Shown here one piece after another: positions 1 to 10,057 of a DNA stretch of 59,252 nucleotides. The stretch is from contig JACRBA010000083.1 in assembly GCA_016213265.1 (NCBI GenBank), forward strand, positions 1-59,252, in the 5' to 3' direction. Numbering within the stretch: the first letter of the stretch is position 1; every line of letters starts with the position of its first letter. The notes below the pieces were generated by a model. That model was not told where the DNA came from, did not search any database, and worked only from the letters and a program-made list of their open reading frames with translations. The translations under genes were made by a program, and so were the position numbers. Source of the stretch: Burkholderiales bacterium. Lineage in GTDB: Bacteria > Pseudomonadota > Gammaproteobacteria > Burkholderiales > Burkholderiaceae_C.

Positions 1-440
1 CCACCCGCGCTGCCGTGGAAGAAGGCATCGTGGCCGGCGGTGGCGTGGCCCTGCTGCGTGCCCGCCAGTCGCTGGGCGACCTGAAGGGTGACAACCACGA
101 CCAGGACGCCGGCATCAAGCTGGTGCTCAAGGCCATCGAGGCCCCGCTGCGCGAGATCGTGGCCAACGCCGGTGGCGAGCCGAGCGTGGTGATCAACGCC
201 GTGCTGGCCGGCAAGGGCAACCACGGCTTCAACGCCGCCAACGACACCTACGGCGACATGATCGAGATGGGCATCCTGGATCCCACCAAGGTCACCCGCA
301 CCGCGCTGCAGAACGCCGCGTCCGTGGCGTCGCTGATGCTGACGACCGAGTGCATGGTCGCCGAGGCGCCGAAGGAAGAAGCCCCCGCCATGCCCGGCGG
401 CGGCATGGGTGGCATGGGCGGCATGGGCATGGACATGTAA
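1..440 (+). CDS. groL: Chaperonin GroEL, C-terminal part (5' end outside window)
   Basis: This is the last ~146 residues of the 60-kDa chaperonin that folds proteins in an ATP-driven ring with GroES in the cytoplasm. The reading frame is already open at base 3 and gives the family block [18 protein letters not shown]. It ends in the typical Gly-Met-rich tail ([13 protein letters not shown]) that projects into the ring cavity. The rest of the gene, and presumably groES, lies upstream of the window. A good intrinsic terminator follows, so it is the last gene of its unit. Confidence 0.98.
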   Translation, partial: TRAAVEEGIVAGGGVALLRARQSLGDLKGDNHDQDAGIKLVLKAIEAPLREIVANAGGEPSVVINAVLAGKGNHGFNAANDTYGDMIEMGILDPTKVTRTALQNAASVASLMLTTECMVAEAPKEEAPAMPGGGMGGMGGMGMDM

Positions 441-470
441 GTCCTGCCTGCGCACCCCGCGCTCGCACAC

Positions 471-497
471 AGGGCCACCTCCGGGTGGCCCTTTTTC
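471..497 (+). terminator. Intrinsic terminator after groEL
   Basis: The arm GGGCCACC (472-479) pairs perfectly with GGTGGCCC (484-491) around a 4-base loop, and the stem runs directly into a T-rich tract at 491-500. It sits 31 bases after the groEL stop codon. Confidence 0.85.
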
Positions 498-523
498 TTT
501 GCCGCGCCGGCAACAATGCAGCC

Positions 524-2764
524 ATGCGTCATCGCCTGATCTCCCTGCTGATGTGCGTGCTCGGCGCGGCGGCGAGCGCCGCGCCCGCCGAGGCGCCGCC
601 GCTCGCACAGCGCCCCCGCATCGGCCTGGTGCTGTCGGGCGGCGGCGCCCGTGGCCTGGCCCACATCGGCGTGCTGAAGGTGCTCGAGCGCCAGGGCGTG
701 CCCATCGACGCCATCGCCGGCACCTCGATGGGCGCCATCATCGGCGGTCTGTACGCCAGCGGCATGACCGCGGGCGAGATCGAACGCGAGCTCGGCCGGG
801 TGGACTGGAACCGGCTCTTCGAGACGCGCGTGGACCGTCAGGAGCTCTCACAGCGGCGCAAGGAGGAGGACTTCAGCGTCGGCAGCGGCCTGGAGCTGGG
901 GCTGACGACCGAGGGCGAGTTCCGCATGCCGCAGGGCGCCGTGAGCAGCCGCGGGCTGGAGACGCTGCTGCGCCGCTACACGCTGCCCGTGCGCACGGTG
1001 AGCGACTTCGACCGCCTGCCGATTCCCTTCCGTGCCGTGGCCACCGACATGGAAAGCGGCCAGGCCGTGGTGCTCGACCATGGCGACCTGGCGCTGGCCC
1101 TGCGCTCCAGCATGAGCGTGCCAGGCGTGTTCCCGGCCACCGAGCTGGACGGGCGGGTGCTGGGCGACGGTGGCCTGGTGAACAACGTGCCGGTGGACGT
1201 GGCCCGCGCCATGGGCGCCGACGTCGTGATCGTGGTGAACATCGGCACCCCGCTGGCGCGGCGCGACACCCTGGGCTCGGCGCTGGGGCTCACGGCCCAG
1301 ATGATCAACATCCTCACCGAGCAGAACGTTCAGCGCAGCCTGGCCACGCTGGACCCCACCCGCGACCTGCTCATCGCGCCCGACCTCGGCGAGCTCACTG
1401 CGGGCGATTTCGAACGCGCGCCGGAGTTCATCACACTCGGCATGGCCAGCGCCCAGGCGCAGACCGAGCGCCTGGCCGCGCTCGGGCTCTCACCCGCCGA
1501 CTACGCCCAGTGGCTGGCTGACCGCCACCAGCCCGACACCCTGCCACCGGCGCTGGACTTCGTGGGCTTCGAGGGCACGGCCCTCACCAACCCCGCCCGC
1601 TTCGAGGCCCAGCTGCTGTCGCAACCCGGCCGGGCCTTTGACGCGGAGCAGGCCGCCGACGACGCGCGCCGTCTGGCGGCCAGCGGCGACTACCTGCGTG
1701 CCGACTACCGCCTGCTCAGCACCCCCTCGGGCGCCACCGGGCTGGTCTTCGACCTCGAGGACAAGCCCTGGGGCCCCAACTACCTGCGCATCGGCCTGGG
1801 CCTGTCCACCGACTTCGACGGCCACAGCGCGTTCAACATCACCCTCAGCCACAACCGCCACTGGCTCACCGACAACGGCACCGAGTGGCGCAACACGCTG
1901 CAGATCGGCGAGGTGCCCCGGCTGAGCACCGAGCTCTACCACCCCCTGGCCTGGACCATCGGCCTGGCCAACGACTGGTTCGTGGCGGGCTGGGCCGAGG
2001 CCGAGCGCCGCATGCTCTCGCTGTACGCCGCCGACGCCGGGCCCGAGGTCGGCCAGCTGCGGCGCACCACCGGCCGCATCGGCGTGGACCTGGGCCAGCC
2101 CTGGGGCAGCCTGGGTGAGCTGCGACTGGGCATCGTGCACCACACCGGCCGCACCGAGCCCACCCTGCTCGCGGCCGACTACCAGGGCCCCACGCGCAAC
2201 GAGACGTGGAACGAGCAGGCCGTGCGCGCGCGCGTCGTCATCGACCAGCTCGACTACGCCTGGTTTCCGCAGGCGGGCTACCGGCTGGAGGCCGAAGCCC
2301 AAGTCGGGCAGCGCCAGTACGAGGGCCACCAGACGCTGGCCCGGGTGGAAGGCGAACTCACCGCGGCCCGATCGTGGGGCCCGTATACGCTGTCCGTGCT
2401 CGGCCGTCTGCAGGGCAGCGATGCGCGGGGCAACGCCATCGTCGGCCAGTACACGCTGGGCGGCTTCCACCAGCTCTCGGGCTACCGGCCGCAGCAGATC
2501 GCGGGCAACGCGGTGGCCTTCGGCCGGCTCAACGGCTACATGCGCCTCGCGCAGCCGCCCGTGTTCGCTCGCGGCCTGTACGTGGGCGCCACGCTGGAGG
2601 TGGGCAATGCCTGGGCCTCTCGCAAGGCGGTGGACCTCGACCGCTGGCGCACCGGCAGCAGCCTGTACGTGGGCGCCGACACGGGCATCGGGCCCATGTT
2701 CTTCGGCCTGACCTGGGCGCCTGAGGGCGAGGTGGGGCTGGCGCTGGTCGTGGGCCGCCCCTGA
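524..2764 (+). CDS. Patatin-like phospholipase fused to an outer-membrane beta-barrel (PlpD/type Vd-like)
   Basis: Predicted 746-residue exported lipase. A signal peptide (about residues 1-20, ending in an Ala-rich cleavage region) is followed by a patatin domain. That domain has the oxyanion loop GGGARG (39-44), nucleophile motif GTSMG (Ser68) and the Asp of DGG (Asp215). The remaining ~400 residues look like a POTRA-type linker and an Omp85-like barrel with many alternating aromatic strands. This order matches Pseudomonas PlpD, whose barrel carries the lipase to the surface. The frame is open further upstream, but the ATG at 524 is the first that yields a signal peptide and lies after the groEL terminator. 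Substrate unknown; phospholipids are likely from the family. It converges on liuE. Confidence 0.88.
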   Translation: MRHRLISLLMCVLGAAASAAPAEAPPLAQRPRIGLVLSGGGARGLAHIGVLKVLERQGVPIDAIAGTSMGAIIGGLYASGMTAGEIERELGRVDWNRLFETRVDRQELSQRRKEEDFSVGSGLELGLTTEGEFRMPQGAVSSRGLETLLRRYTLPVRTVSDFDRLPIPFRAVATDMESGQAVVLDHGDLALALRSSMSVPGVFPATELDGRVLGDGGLVNNVPVDVARAMGADVVIVVNIGTPLARRDTLGSALGLTAQMINILTEQNVQRSLATLDPTRDLLIAPDLGELTAGDFERAPEFITLGMASAQAQTERLAALGLSPADYAQWLADRHQPDTLPPALDFVGFEGTALTNPARFEAQLLSQPGRAFDAEQAADDARRLAASGDYLRADYRLLSTPSGATGLVFDLEDKPWGPNYLRIGLGLSTDFDGHSAFNITLSHNRHWLTDNGTEWRNTLQIGEVPRLSTELYHPLAWTIGLANDWFVAGWAEAERRMLSLYAADAGPEVGQLRRTTGRIGVDLGQPWGSLGELRLGIVHHTGRTEPTLLAADYQGPTRNETWNEQAVRARVVIDQLDYAWFPQAGYRLEAEAQVGQRQYEGHQTLARVEGELTAARSWGPYTLSVLGRLQGSDARGNAIVGQYTLGGFHQLSGYRPQQIAGNAVAFGRLNGYMRLAQPPVFARGLYVGATLEVGNAWASRKAVDLDRWRTGSSLYVGADTGIGPMFFGLTWAPEGEVGLALVVGRP

Positions 2765-2780
2765 GGGGCCGGCCGCCGCC

Positions 2781-3695
2781 TCAGGGCCGCCGGGCCAGCA
2801 GGGCGCGCGCCACGCGCGAGCCGGTGGTCTGGCCCAGCGCCGCGCGGATGGCCACGCCAGCGTCGATCAGGCGGTCCAGGTCGATGCCCGTGTCGATGCC
2901 CAGGCCATGCAGCAGGTAGACCACGTCCTCGGTGGCCACGTTGCCCGTGGCGCCGCGCGCGTAAGGGCAGCCGCCCAGGCCTGAGACGCTGGTGTCGAAG
3001 GTGGACACGCCCAGCTCCAGGCTGGCGTACACATTGGCCAGCGCCATGCCGTAGGTGTCGTGGAAATGTCCGCTCACCTCGGCGAGCGGGAAGTGGCGCA
3101 GCGCCGCCTCCAGCGCGCGCTGCACGCGGTGGGGCGTGCCCACGCCGTTGGTGTCGGCCACGCCCACGTGCTGCACGCCGATCTGCGCCTTCAGGCGCGC
3201 GACCAGGTCCACGCGCTCGGGGGCGATGTCGCCCTCGTAGGGGCAACCCACGGCGCAGGAGATGGCGCCGCGCACCTTGACGCCCGCGGCCCGCGCCGCC
3301 TGCACCACCGGGGCGAAACGCTCGATGGACTCGGCCACCGAGCAGTTGATGTTCTTCTGGCTGAAGGCCTCGCTGGCCGCCCCGAACACCACGATCTCGT
3401 CGGGGCGGTGTGCCGGGTCGGCCATGGCCGCCTCCCAGCCCTTGAGGTTGGGCACCAGCACGGCGTAGCGCACACCGGTGCGGCGCTGCAGCGCGGCCAT
3501 CACCTGCGCGTTGTCCGCCATCTGCGGCACCCACTTGGGGCTCACGTAGCTGGTGACCTCGATCTCGCGCAGGCCGGCGTCCTGCAGGGCGTGCACGAGC
3601 GCCACCTTGGCCTCGGTGGGCACGGGCTGCTTCTCGTTCTGCAGGCCGTCGCGCGGGCCGACCTCGACGATCTTCACGTGGGTGGGCAGGGCCAT
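2781..3695 (-). CDS. liuE: Hydroxymethylglutaryl-CoA lyase (last step of leucine catabolism)
   Basis: A 304-residue TIM-barrel lyase that splits 3-hydroxy-3-methylglutaryl-CoA into acetyl-CoA and acetoacetate. Visible family motifs are VGPRDGLQNE near the N-terminus (substrate and metal binding), HFHDTYGMALAN (metal-binding histidines) and the C-terminal GLGGCPYARGATGN signature with the catalytic Cys. The ATG at 3695 was chosen because AAGGAGAG lies 7-8 bases upstream and the protein then begins just before the first beta strand. It is the last gene of the liu operon, 37 bases after liuD. Confidence 0.95.
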   Translation of the reverse strand: MALPTHVKIVEVGPRDGLQNEKQPVPTEAKVALVHALQDAGLREIEVTSYVSPKWVPQMADNAQVMAALQRRTGVRYAVLVPNLKGWEAAMADPAHRPDEIVVFGAASEAFSQKNINCSVAESIERFAPVVQAARAAGVKVRGAISCAVGCPYEGDIAPERVDLVARLKAQIGVQHVGVADTNGVGTPHRVQRALEAALRHFPLAEVSGHFHDTYGMALANVYASLELGVSTFDTSVSGLGGCPYARGATGNVATEDVVYLLHGLGIDTGIDLDRLIDAGVAIRAALGQTTGSRVARALLARRP

Positions 3696-3732
3696 GGGAC
3701 GCTCTCCTTCGGTGCAGCAGGTGGCGGGCGTG

Positions 3733-5757
3733 TCAGTCGGCCAGGCGCAGCAGCTCGGCGCCCTCGCTGACCTGGTCGCCCACGGCATAGAGCAACTCGG
3801 CGACCGTGCCGTCGCGCGGCGCGCTGAGCGTGTGCTCCATCTTCATCGCCTCCATCACGGCCACGGCCTGGCCGGCCTTCACGGCGTCGCCCGCCTGCAC
3901 GTGCAGCGCGATGACCTTGCCGGGCATCGGCGCAGTGAGACGGCCAGCGCCGCCGGCCGCGTCCCCGGCATGGGCGATCGGGTCCATCTCCTGCAGCTCG
4001 GCCGTGCCGGCTTCACCGAACACCGCCACGCGTTCACCCACGAGGTACACCGACAGCGTCAGGCGTTGGCTGCCCAGCACCACGTCGTGACGGTCGCCGC
4101 CCAGCGGCCGGGCCTGGAAGGGCCACGAGGCATCGCTTAACGTCAGGCGCAACGCGCCGTCGTGCAGTCGCTCGAGCACCGCCACATGGGACGTGCTGCC
4201 CTGGCGCAGGTCGAAGCGCCGGCGCGCGCCGCCATGGATGCGCCAGCCATCGCGGCGCGACCAGGGATCGGACGTTTCCAGCGCGGCTTCCGCCGCCAGC
4301 GCCTGCGCCACCACGCCGGCCGCCGCCACCGGCAGGGGCAGGCCCGGCGCGTCGAACAGCGCGGCGCGCTCGCGCTCGATGAGCGCCGTGTCCAGGTCCG
4401 CCGTGGCGAACGAGGGGCTGGCCACCACGCGGCGCAGGAAGGCCACGTTGGTGGACAGGCCCACGATGTGCGTGTCGCGCAGCGCGGCATCCAGCCGCGC
4501 CAGCGCCTGGGCCCGGTTCTCGCCCCAGACGATCAGCTTGGCGATCATGGAGTCGTAGAACGGGCTGATGGCATCGCCCTCGCGCACGCCGGCATCCACG
4601 CGCACGGGCGCCGGCTCATGGAAGCGCTCCATGTCCACGTTGCGGCGGAAGGCGATGTGCGCCGGCCAGCGCAGCACGGCCAGTTGGCCCGTGGCCGGCA
4701 GGAAGCCCGCGTCGGGGTTCTCGGCGCAGATGCGCGCTTCGATCGCGTGGCCGTGGATCTTCAGCTCGTCCTGCCGCACGGGCAGCGGCTGGCCCGCGGC
4801 CACACGCAGCTGCCACTCCACCAGATCGTGGCCGGTGATGGCCTCGGTCACCGGGTGCTCCACCTGCAGCCGGGTGTTCATCTCCATGAAGTAGAAGCGC
4901 AAGTCGCCGTCGCCCACCTCCTCGGCGATGAACTCCACGGTGCCCGCGCCCACGTAGCCCACCGCCTGCGCGGCGGCCACGGCGGCGGCGCCCATCTCGG
5001 CGCGGCGCGCCTCGCTCATGCCAGGCGCAGGCGCTTCCTCCAGCACCTTCTGGTGCCGGCGCTGCACGGAGCAATCGCGCTCGAACAGGTGCACGCACTG
5101 GCCCTGCGCATCGGCGAACACCTGGATCTCGATGTGGCGCGGCTTGGTGACGTAACGCTCCACCAGCACATGGTCGTCGCCGAAGCTGGCCTGGGCTTCG
5201 CGCTGGCAGGAGGCGAGTGCGGCCGCAAAGTCCTCCGCCCGGTCCACGCGCCGCATGCCGCGGCCGCCGCCACCGGCGCTGGCCTTGATGAGCACCGGGT
5301 AGCCGATGCGCTCGGCCTGGGCGGCGAGGAAGGCTGGGTCGTTGTTGTCGCCGTGGTAGCCGGGCACCAGGGGCACGCCAGCTTTCTCCATCAGCGCCTT
5401 GGCGGCGGACTTGCTGCCCATGGCGGCGATGGCCGCGGGCGGCGGGCCGATGAACACCAGCCCTGCCTCGGCGCAGGCGCGGGCGAAGTCCTCGTTCTCG
5501 CTGAGGAAGCCGTAGCCCGGGTGCACCGCCTGCGCGCCGCTGGCCTTCGCCGCGTCCAGGATGCGCTGCCACTGCAGGTAGCTGTCGCGCGCCGCCGAGC
5601 CGCCGATGTGCACCGCCTCGTCGCAGGCACGCACATGCTGGGCACCGGCATCCGCGTCGGAATACACCGCCACCGTGCGCACGCCCAGTCGGCGCGCGGT
5701 CTCGGCGACGCGGCAGGCGATCTCGCCGCGGTTGGCGATCAGGATCTTGTGGAACAT
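3733..5757 (-). CDS. liuD: 3-methylcrotonyl-CoA carboxylase, biotin-containing alpha subunit
   Basis: A 674-residue subunit with a biotin carboxylase domain (starts FHKILIANRGEIACRV; ATP-grasp with Gly-rich loop GGGGRGMRR), a linker domain and a C-terminal biotinyl domain. Lys639 in AMKMEH is the biotinylation site. With LiuB it carboxylates 3-methylcrotonyl-CoA to 3-methylglutaconyl-CoA. The pairing with LiuB and the liu neighbours separates it from propionyl- or acetyl-CoA carboxylases. ATG 5757 has GGAGA 9 bases upstream. An alternative ATG at 5772 would add five residues and overlap the stop of the preceding gene. Confidence 0.95.
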   Translation of the reverse strand: MFHKILIANRGEIACRVAETARRLGVRTVAVYSDADAGAQHVRACDEAVHIGGSAARDSYLQWQRILDAAKASGAQAVHPGYGFLSENEDFARACAEAGLVFIGPPPAAIAAMGSKSAAKALMEKAGVPLVPGYHGDNNDPAFLAAQAERIGYPVLIKASAGGGGRGMRRVDRAEDFAAALASCQREAQASFGDDHVLVERYVTKPRHIEIQVFADAQGQCVHLFERDCSVQRRHQKVLEEAPAPGMSEARRAEMGAAAVAAAQAVGYVGAGTVEFIAEEVGDGDLRFYFMEMNTRLQVEHPVTEAITGHDLVEWQLRVAAGQPLPVRQDELKIHGHAIEARICAENPDAGFLPATGQLAVLRWPAHIAFRRNVDMERFHEPAPVRVDAGVREGDAISPFYDSMIAKLIVWGENRAQALARLDAALRDTHIVGLSTNVAFLRRVVASPSFATADLDTALIERERAALFDAPGLPLPVAAAGVVAQALAAEAALETSDPWSRRDGWRIHGGARRRFDLRQGSTSHVAVLERLHDGALRLTLSDASWPFQARPLGGDRHDVVLGSQRLTLSVYLVGERVAVFGEAGTAELQEMDPIAHAGDAAGGAGRLTAPMPGKVIALHVQAGDAVKAGQAVAVMEAMKMEHTLSAPRDGTVAELLYAVGDQVSEGAELLRLAD

Positions 5758-5771
5758 GGTCCTTGTCTCCA

Positions 5772-6380
5772 TCAGGCGCCCGCCGACGGGCCGCCGAAGT
5801 GTTGGCGCAGCCGGCCGAAGAGGCCGCGCGTGAACTTGAACATGAGCACGATGAGCGCCACCATGGCCACCAGGGCCAGGGCCAGCACCACGAAGAACAC
5901 GGCTGGCGACACCCAGGCGAGGGCCACCATGGCAGGCGCCGCCACGTCGTCCACCAGCGACAGCGCCAGGTTCGAGAACGGCTCGGGCGAGGTGTTCACC
6001 GCGGCGCGTGTGCTGGCCTTGGCCGCATGCGCGGTGGCGGCCAGGCTGCCGCCCAGCAGCGCCGCGGCCACCGTCCACGCGCCGGACTCGGCACCGAACA
6101 CGCCGGCCGCCAGCGCCGCCCCGGCCGGGATGCGGATGAAGGTGTGCACCGCGTCCCAGGCCGAATCCACCCACGGCAGCTTGTCCGCCAGGAACTCCAC
6201 CACCAGCAGCGTGCCCGACACGCCCAGCACCAGCGGCTGCTGCAGCACCTGCAGGCCGCCCGGCAGCGTCACCCAGCCCAGCCAGCCCGCCGCGCCGGTG
6301 AGGAACACCACCGCGTACAGGCGCAGGCCGCTGGCCCAGCCGAGGGCGGCGGCGAGGGCGGCGAGCTGGGTGGTGTCCAT
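5772..6380 (-). CDS. DUF4126-family membrane protein within the liu operon
   Basis: A 202-residue hydrophobic protein with about five membrane segments. It begins with a helix rich in Ala/Leu and the block GWASGLRLYAV, and contains VDDVAAPAMVALAWVSP, a pattern I associate with DUF4126. No catalytic motif is visible and no function is established. It lies 18 bases after liuC and just before liuD in the same direction, so it is almost certainly cotranscribed with the leucine pathway. A role in transport of a pathway intermediate or in membrane adaptation is only a guess. Confidence 0.85.
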   Translation of the reverse strand: MDTTQLAALAAALGWASGLRLYAVVFLTGAAGWLGWVTLPGGLQVLQQPLVLGVSGTLLVVEFLADKLPWVDSAWDAVHTFIRIPAGAALAAGVFGAESGAWTVAAALLGGSLAATAHAAKASTRAAVNTSPEPFSNLALSLVDDVAAPAMVALAWVSPAVFFVVLALALVAMVALIVLMFKFTRGLFGRLRQHFGGPSAGA

Positions 6381-6398
6381 GTGGCGCCGCAGCCGCCC

Positions 6399-7184
6399 TC
6401 AGCCCAGCCAGGCGGGGCTGCGCTTGTGCAGGAAGGACTGCACGCCTTCCTTGCCTTCGTCGCTGGCGCGGATGTCGGCGATGCGGCGCGCCGTGTCGGC
6501 ACGCAGCTCGTCGGTGAGGGGCTGGCCGGCCAGGTCCTGCACGAGCCGCTTGCAGGCCTTCACGGCCGCCGGGCCGTTGGCCACGAGCGCGGCCACGATG
6601 GCCTGCACCTGCGTGTCCAGTTGCTCGGCGGGCACGCACTCGTGCACGAAACCCAGCGCATGCGCCACACCCGCGTCGAAGCGCTCCGCGGTGACGAAGT
6701 AGCGCTGCGACGCCCGCTCGCCGAGGGCACGCACCACGTACGGGCCGATGGTGGCCGGCAGCAGGCCGAGCTTCGCCTCACTCAGGCAGAAGTTGACCCC
6801 CTGCGCGGCGACGACGATGTCGCACACCGCGGCCAGGCCCACGCCGCCCGCGTAGCAGTCGCCGTGGATGCGGCCCACCACCGGCACCGGACAGCGGTGG
6901 ATGGCCCACAGCATGTCGGCCAGGGCCTGGGCATCGGCGCGGTTCTGCTCCCAGGAGTAGTCGGCCATGGCGCGCATCCAGTTCAGGTCGGCGCCGGCGC
7001 AGAAGGCCTTGCCGTGGCCGGCCAGCATCACTGCGCGCAGCGAGGCGTCCTGGGCAAAGTCCTGGAATGCCGCCGTCAGCTCGGCGATGACACTGTCGTT
7101 GAAGGCATTGCGCACCTCCGGCCGGTTCAGCCAGACCTCGGCCACGTGTGGCGAGGGGCGACGGATGTCGAGGGTGGTGGTCAT
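6399..7184 (-). CDS. liuC: Methylglutaconyl-CoA hydratase (enoyl-CoA hydratase family)
   Basis: A 261-residue crotonase-fold enzyme that hydrates 3-methylglutaconyl-CoA to HMG-CoA. The acyl-CoA oxyanion motif AFCAGADLNWM is characteristic of the LiuC branch, and GRIHGDCYAGGVGLAAVCD holds the second oxyanion Gly and the conserved acidic region. The ATG at 7184 starts MTTTLDIRRP, where family members usually begin. It sits 13 bases after liuB and between the carboxylase genes, which fixes the assignment better than sequence alone could. Confidence 0.93.
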   Translation of the reverse strand: MTTTLDIRRPSPHVAEVWLNRPEVRNAFNDSVIAELTAAFQDFAQDASLRAVMLAGHGKAFCAGADLNWMRAMADYSWEQNRADAQALADMLWAIHRCPVPVVGRIHGDCYAGGVGLAAVCDIVVAAQGVNFCLSEAKLGLLPATIGPYVVRALGERASQRYFVTAERFDAGVAHALGFVHECVPAEQLDTQVQAIVAALVANGPAAVKACKRLVQDLAGQPLTDELRADTARRIADIRASDEGKEGVQSFLHKRSPAWLG

Positions 7185-7197
7185 GGACGCCGTGGCC

Positions 7198-8832
7198 TCA
7201 CATCCGGAAGACGCCGAACTTCGCGTCGGGGATCGGTGCATTGAGCGACGCGGACAGGCCCAGCGCCAGCACACGGCGCGTGTCCACCGGGTCGATCACG
7301 CCGTCGTCCCACAGCCGGGCGCTGGCGTAGTAGGGGTGGCCCTGCACCTCGTACTGCTGGCGGATGGGGGCCTTGAAGGCCTCCTCCTCGTCGGCGCTCC
7401 ACTGGCCGCCCTTGGCCTCGATGCCGTCGCGCTTGACGGTGGCCAGCACACTGGCGGCCTGCTCGCCGCCCATCACGCTGATGCGCGCGTTGGGCCACAT
7501 CCAGAGGAAGCGCGGCGAGTAGGCGCGGCCACACATGCCGTAGTTGCCCGCGCCGAAGCTGCCGCCGATGATCACCGTGAACTTGGGCACGTTGGCGCAG
7601 GCCACCGCCGTCACCATCTTGGCGCCGGCGCGGGCGATGCCCTCGTTCTCGTACTTGCGGCCCACCATGAAGCCGGTGATGTTCTGCAGGAACACCAGCG
7701 GCACCTTGCGCTGGCAGCACAGCTCGATGAAGTGCGCGCCCTTGTTGGCGCTCTCGGCGAAGAGGATGCCGTTGTTGGCGACGATGCCCACCGGCATGCC
7801 CTCGATCCAGGCGAAGCCGCACACCAGCGTGGTGCCGTAGCGCGCCTTGAACTCGTCGAACTCGCTGCCATCGACGATGCGGGCGATGATCTCGCGCACA
7901 TCGAAGGGCTTGCGCGTGTCGGTGGGGATCACCGACAGCAGCTCTTCGGCCGCGTATTTCGGCGGCTGCGGGGTGCGCAGGGCGACCGGCACCTCCTTCT
8001 TCCAGTTCAGGCTGCCCACCACCTGCCGGGCCAGCGCCAGCGCGTGCAGGTCGTTCTCCGCCAGGTGGTCGGCCACGCCCGACAGCCGCGTGTGCACGTC
8101 GCCGCCGCCCAGGTCCTCGGCGCTCACCACCTCGCCGGTGGCCGCCTTCACCAGCGGCGGGCCGCCCAGGAAGATGGTGCCCTGGTTCTTGACGATGATG
8201 GTCTCGTCGCTCATGGCCGGCACGTAGGCGCCGCCCGCCGTGCACGAGCCCATCACCACCGCCACCTGCGGGATGCCCTGGGCGCTGAGGTTGGCCTGGT
8301 TGTAGAAGATGCGGCCGAAGTGGTCGCGGTCGGGGAAGACGTCGTCCTGGTTGGGCAGGTTGGCGCCACCCGAATCCACCAGGTAGACACACGGCAGCCG
8401 GTTCTGCGCGGCCACCTCCTGCGCCCGCAGGTGCTTCTTCACCGTGAGCGGGTAGTAGGTGCCGCCCTTGACCGTGGCGTCGTTGCACACGATGACGCAC
8501 TCCACGCCACCGATGCGGCCCACGCCGGCAATCATGCCGGCGGCGGGCGCGGCGTCCTGCGTGCCGCCCTGGCCGTCCTTCTCGGGGTACATGCCCAGCG
8601 CGGCGAGCGGCGCGATCTCCAGGAACGGCGTGTCGGGGTCGAGCAGCATCTCCACCCGCTCACGCGGCAGGAGCTTGCCGCGCGCCAGGTGCTTGGCGCG
8701 CGCTGCCTCGCCGCCGCCCTGGGCGATCTTCGCGAGCTTGGCGTTCAGGTCATCGACCAGGGCGCGCATGGCCGCGGCGTTGGCCTTGGCGTCTTCACTG
8801 CGCGGGTTGAGCTTGGAAACGAGCGTCGCCAT
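7198..8832 (-). CDS. liuB: 3-methylcrotonyl-CoA carboxylase, carboxyltransferase beta subunit
   Basis: A 544-residue carboxyltransferase that moves CO2 from the biotin of LiuD to 3-methylcrotonyl-CoA. It has the two crotonase-like halves of the family; motifs include [15 protein letters not shown] and [16 protein letters not shown], typical of MCC beta subunits. The length is normal (about 535). The start at 8832 lies 7 bases downstream of the liuA stop codon, showing tight translational coupling. Confidence 0.95.
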   Translation of the reverse strand: MATLVSKLNPRSEDAKANAAAMRALVDDLNAKLAKIAQGGGEAARAKHLARGKLLPRERVEMLLDPDTPFLEIAPLAALGMYPEKDGQGGTQDAAPAAGMIAGVGRIGGVECVIVCNDATVKGGTYYPLTVKKHLRAQEVAAQNRLPCVYLVDSGGANLPNQDDVFPDRDHFGRIFYNQANLSAQGIPQVAVVMGSCTAGGAYVPAMSDETIIVKNQGTIFLGGPPLVKAATGEVVSAEDLGGGDVHTRLSGVADHLAENDLHALALARQVVGSLNWKKEVPVALRTPQPPKYAAEELLSVIPTDTRKPFDVREIIARIVDGSEFDEFKARYGTTLVCGFAWIEGMPVGIVANNGILFAESANKGAHFIELCCQRKVPLVFLQNITGFMVGRKYENEGIARAGAKMVTAVACANVPKFTVIIGGSFGAGNYGMCGRAYSPRFLWMWPNARISVMGGEQAASVLATVKRDGIEAKGGQWSADEEEAFKAPIRQQYEVQGHPYYASARLWDDGVIDPVDTRRVLALGLSASLNAPIPDAKFGVFRM

Positions 8833-8839
8833 GGCGGCC

Positions 8840-10012
8840 TCAGCAGGTCTCGGCGAAGAGCTCGCGGCCGATCAGCATGCGGCGGATCTCGCTGGTGCCG
8901 GCACCGATCTCGTAGAGCTTGGCGTCGCGCCACAGCCGGCCCGTGGGGTACTCGTTGGTGTAGCCCACGCCGCCCAGCGCCTGGATCGCCTCGCCGGCCA
9001 TCCAGGTGGCCTTCTCGGCGGTGTAGAGGATGACGCCCGCGGCGTCCTTGCGCAGCGTGCGGGCGTGGTCCCCGCGGTCGCAGGCCTGGGCCACGGCGTA
9101 GCCATAGGCGCGGCAGGCCTGGAAGGTGGAGTACATGTCGGCCAGCTTGCCCTGCATGAGCTGGAACTCGCCGATGCTCTGGCCGAACTGCTTGCGCTCG
9201 TGCACGAAGGGCACCACCACGTCCAGGCAGGCCGCCATGATGCCCAGCGGGCCGCCGGAGAGCACCACGCGCTCGTAGTCCAGGCCGCTCATCAGCACCT
9301 TGGCACCGTTGCCCACGCCGCCCAGCACGTTCTCCTCGGGCACCTCGCAGTCGTCGAAGAACAGCGGGTAGGTGTTGGAGCCGCGCATGCCGAGCTTGTC
9401 CAGGTGCTCGCCCTTGCTGAAGCCCTTGAAGCCCTTCTCGATGATGAACGCGGTCATGCCGCGGGCCCCCATCTCCGGCTCGGTCTTGGCGTAGACCACC
9501 AGGGTGTCGGCGTCGCCGCCGTTGGTGATCCACATCTTGCTGCCATTGAGCACGTAGCGGTCACCCTTCTTCGTGGCGCGCAGCTTCATGCTCACCACGT
9601 CCGAGCCGGCGCCCGGCTCGCTCATGGCGAGCGCACCCACGTGCTCGCCGCTGATGAGCTTGGGCAGGTACTTCGCCTTCTGCGCGTCGGTACCGTTGCG
9701 CTTGATCTGGTTGACGCACAGGTTGGAGTGCGCGCCGTAGCTCAGGCCCACCGATGCGCTGGCGCGGCTGATCTCCTCCATGGCCACCATGTGGGCGACG
9801 TAGCCCATGCCGGTGCCGCCGTATTCCTCGGACACGGTCAGGCCGTGCACGCCGAGTTCGCCCAGCTTGCGCCACAGGTCGGCGGGGAAAAGGTTGTCGC
9901 GGTCGATCTGCACCGCGCGCGGGGCGATCTGCTCCTGCGCGAAGGTGCGCACGGCCTCGCGCAAGGCGGCGATGTCCTCGCCCAGCGGGAAGGTGAAGGT
10001 GGATTCGAACAT
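8840..10012 (-). CDS. liuA: Isovaleryl-CoA dehydrogenase
   Basis: A 390-residue FAD-dependent acyl-CoA dehydrogenase, first enzyme of the operon. The catalytic base supports isovaleryl-CoA specificity: a Glu is present in [17 protein letters not shown] (about residue 245), the position used by isovaleryl-CoA dehydrogenases. The position used by short- and medium-chain enzymes is Gly here ([10 protein letters not shown] at the C-terminus). The ATG at 10012 has GGAG about 9 bases upstream. The promoter and two operator palindromes lie directly upstream. Electrons would pass to ETF, which is not encoded in the window. Confidence 0.95.
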   Translation of the reverse strand: MFESTFTFPLGEDIAALREAVRTFAQEQIAPRAVQIDRDNLFPADLWRKLGELGVHGLTVSEEYGGTGMGYVAHMVAMEEISRASASVGLSYGAHSNLCVNQIKRNGTDAQKAKYLPKLISGEHVGALAMSEPGAGSDVVSMKLRATKKGDRYVLNGSKMWITNGGDADTLVVYAKTEPEMGARGMTAFIIEKGFKGFSKGEHLDKLGMRGSNTYPLFFDDCEVPEENVLGGVGNGAKVLMSGLDYERVVLSGGPLGIMAACLDVVVPFVHERKQFGQSIGEFQLMQGKLADMYSTFQACRAYGYAVAQACDRGDHARTLRKDAAGVILYTAEKATWMAGEAIQALGGVGYTNEYPTGRLWRDAKLYEIGAGTSEIRRMLIGRELFAETC

Positions 10013-10033
10013 CGGCCGGTCTCCTGCAGCGGT

Positions 10034-10048
10034 TTGAGTCAATCTCAA
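10034..10048. promoter_or_regulatory. Operator 1 of the liu operon, TTGAG-N5-CTCAA
   Basis: A perfect inverted repeat TTGAG/CTCAA separated by TCAAT, located 22 bases upstream of the liuA ATG and just downstream of the predicted liuA transcription start. The same arms recur in operator 2 exactly 60 bases away. It is the likely binding site of the adjacent TetR regulator. Confidence 0.75.
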
Positions 10049-10057
10049 CAAGGCGCG

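Noticed and set aside
4162..7244. Two long plus-strand open frames (4162-6702 and 5763-7244) opposite the liu genes
   Set aside because: They run across several firmly assigned minus-strand genes and read as low-complexity His/Ala/Gly sequence, so they are shadows.
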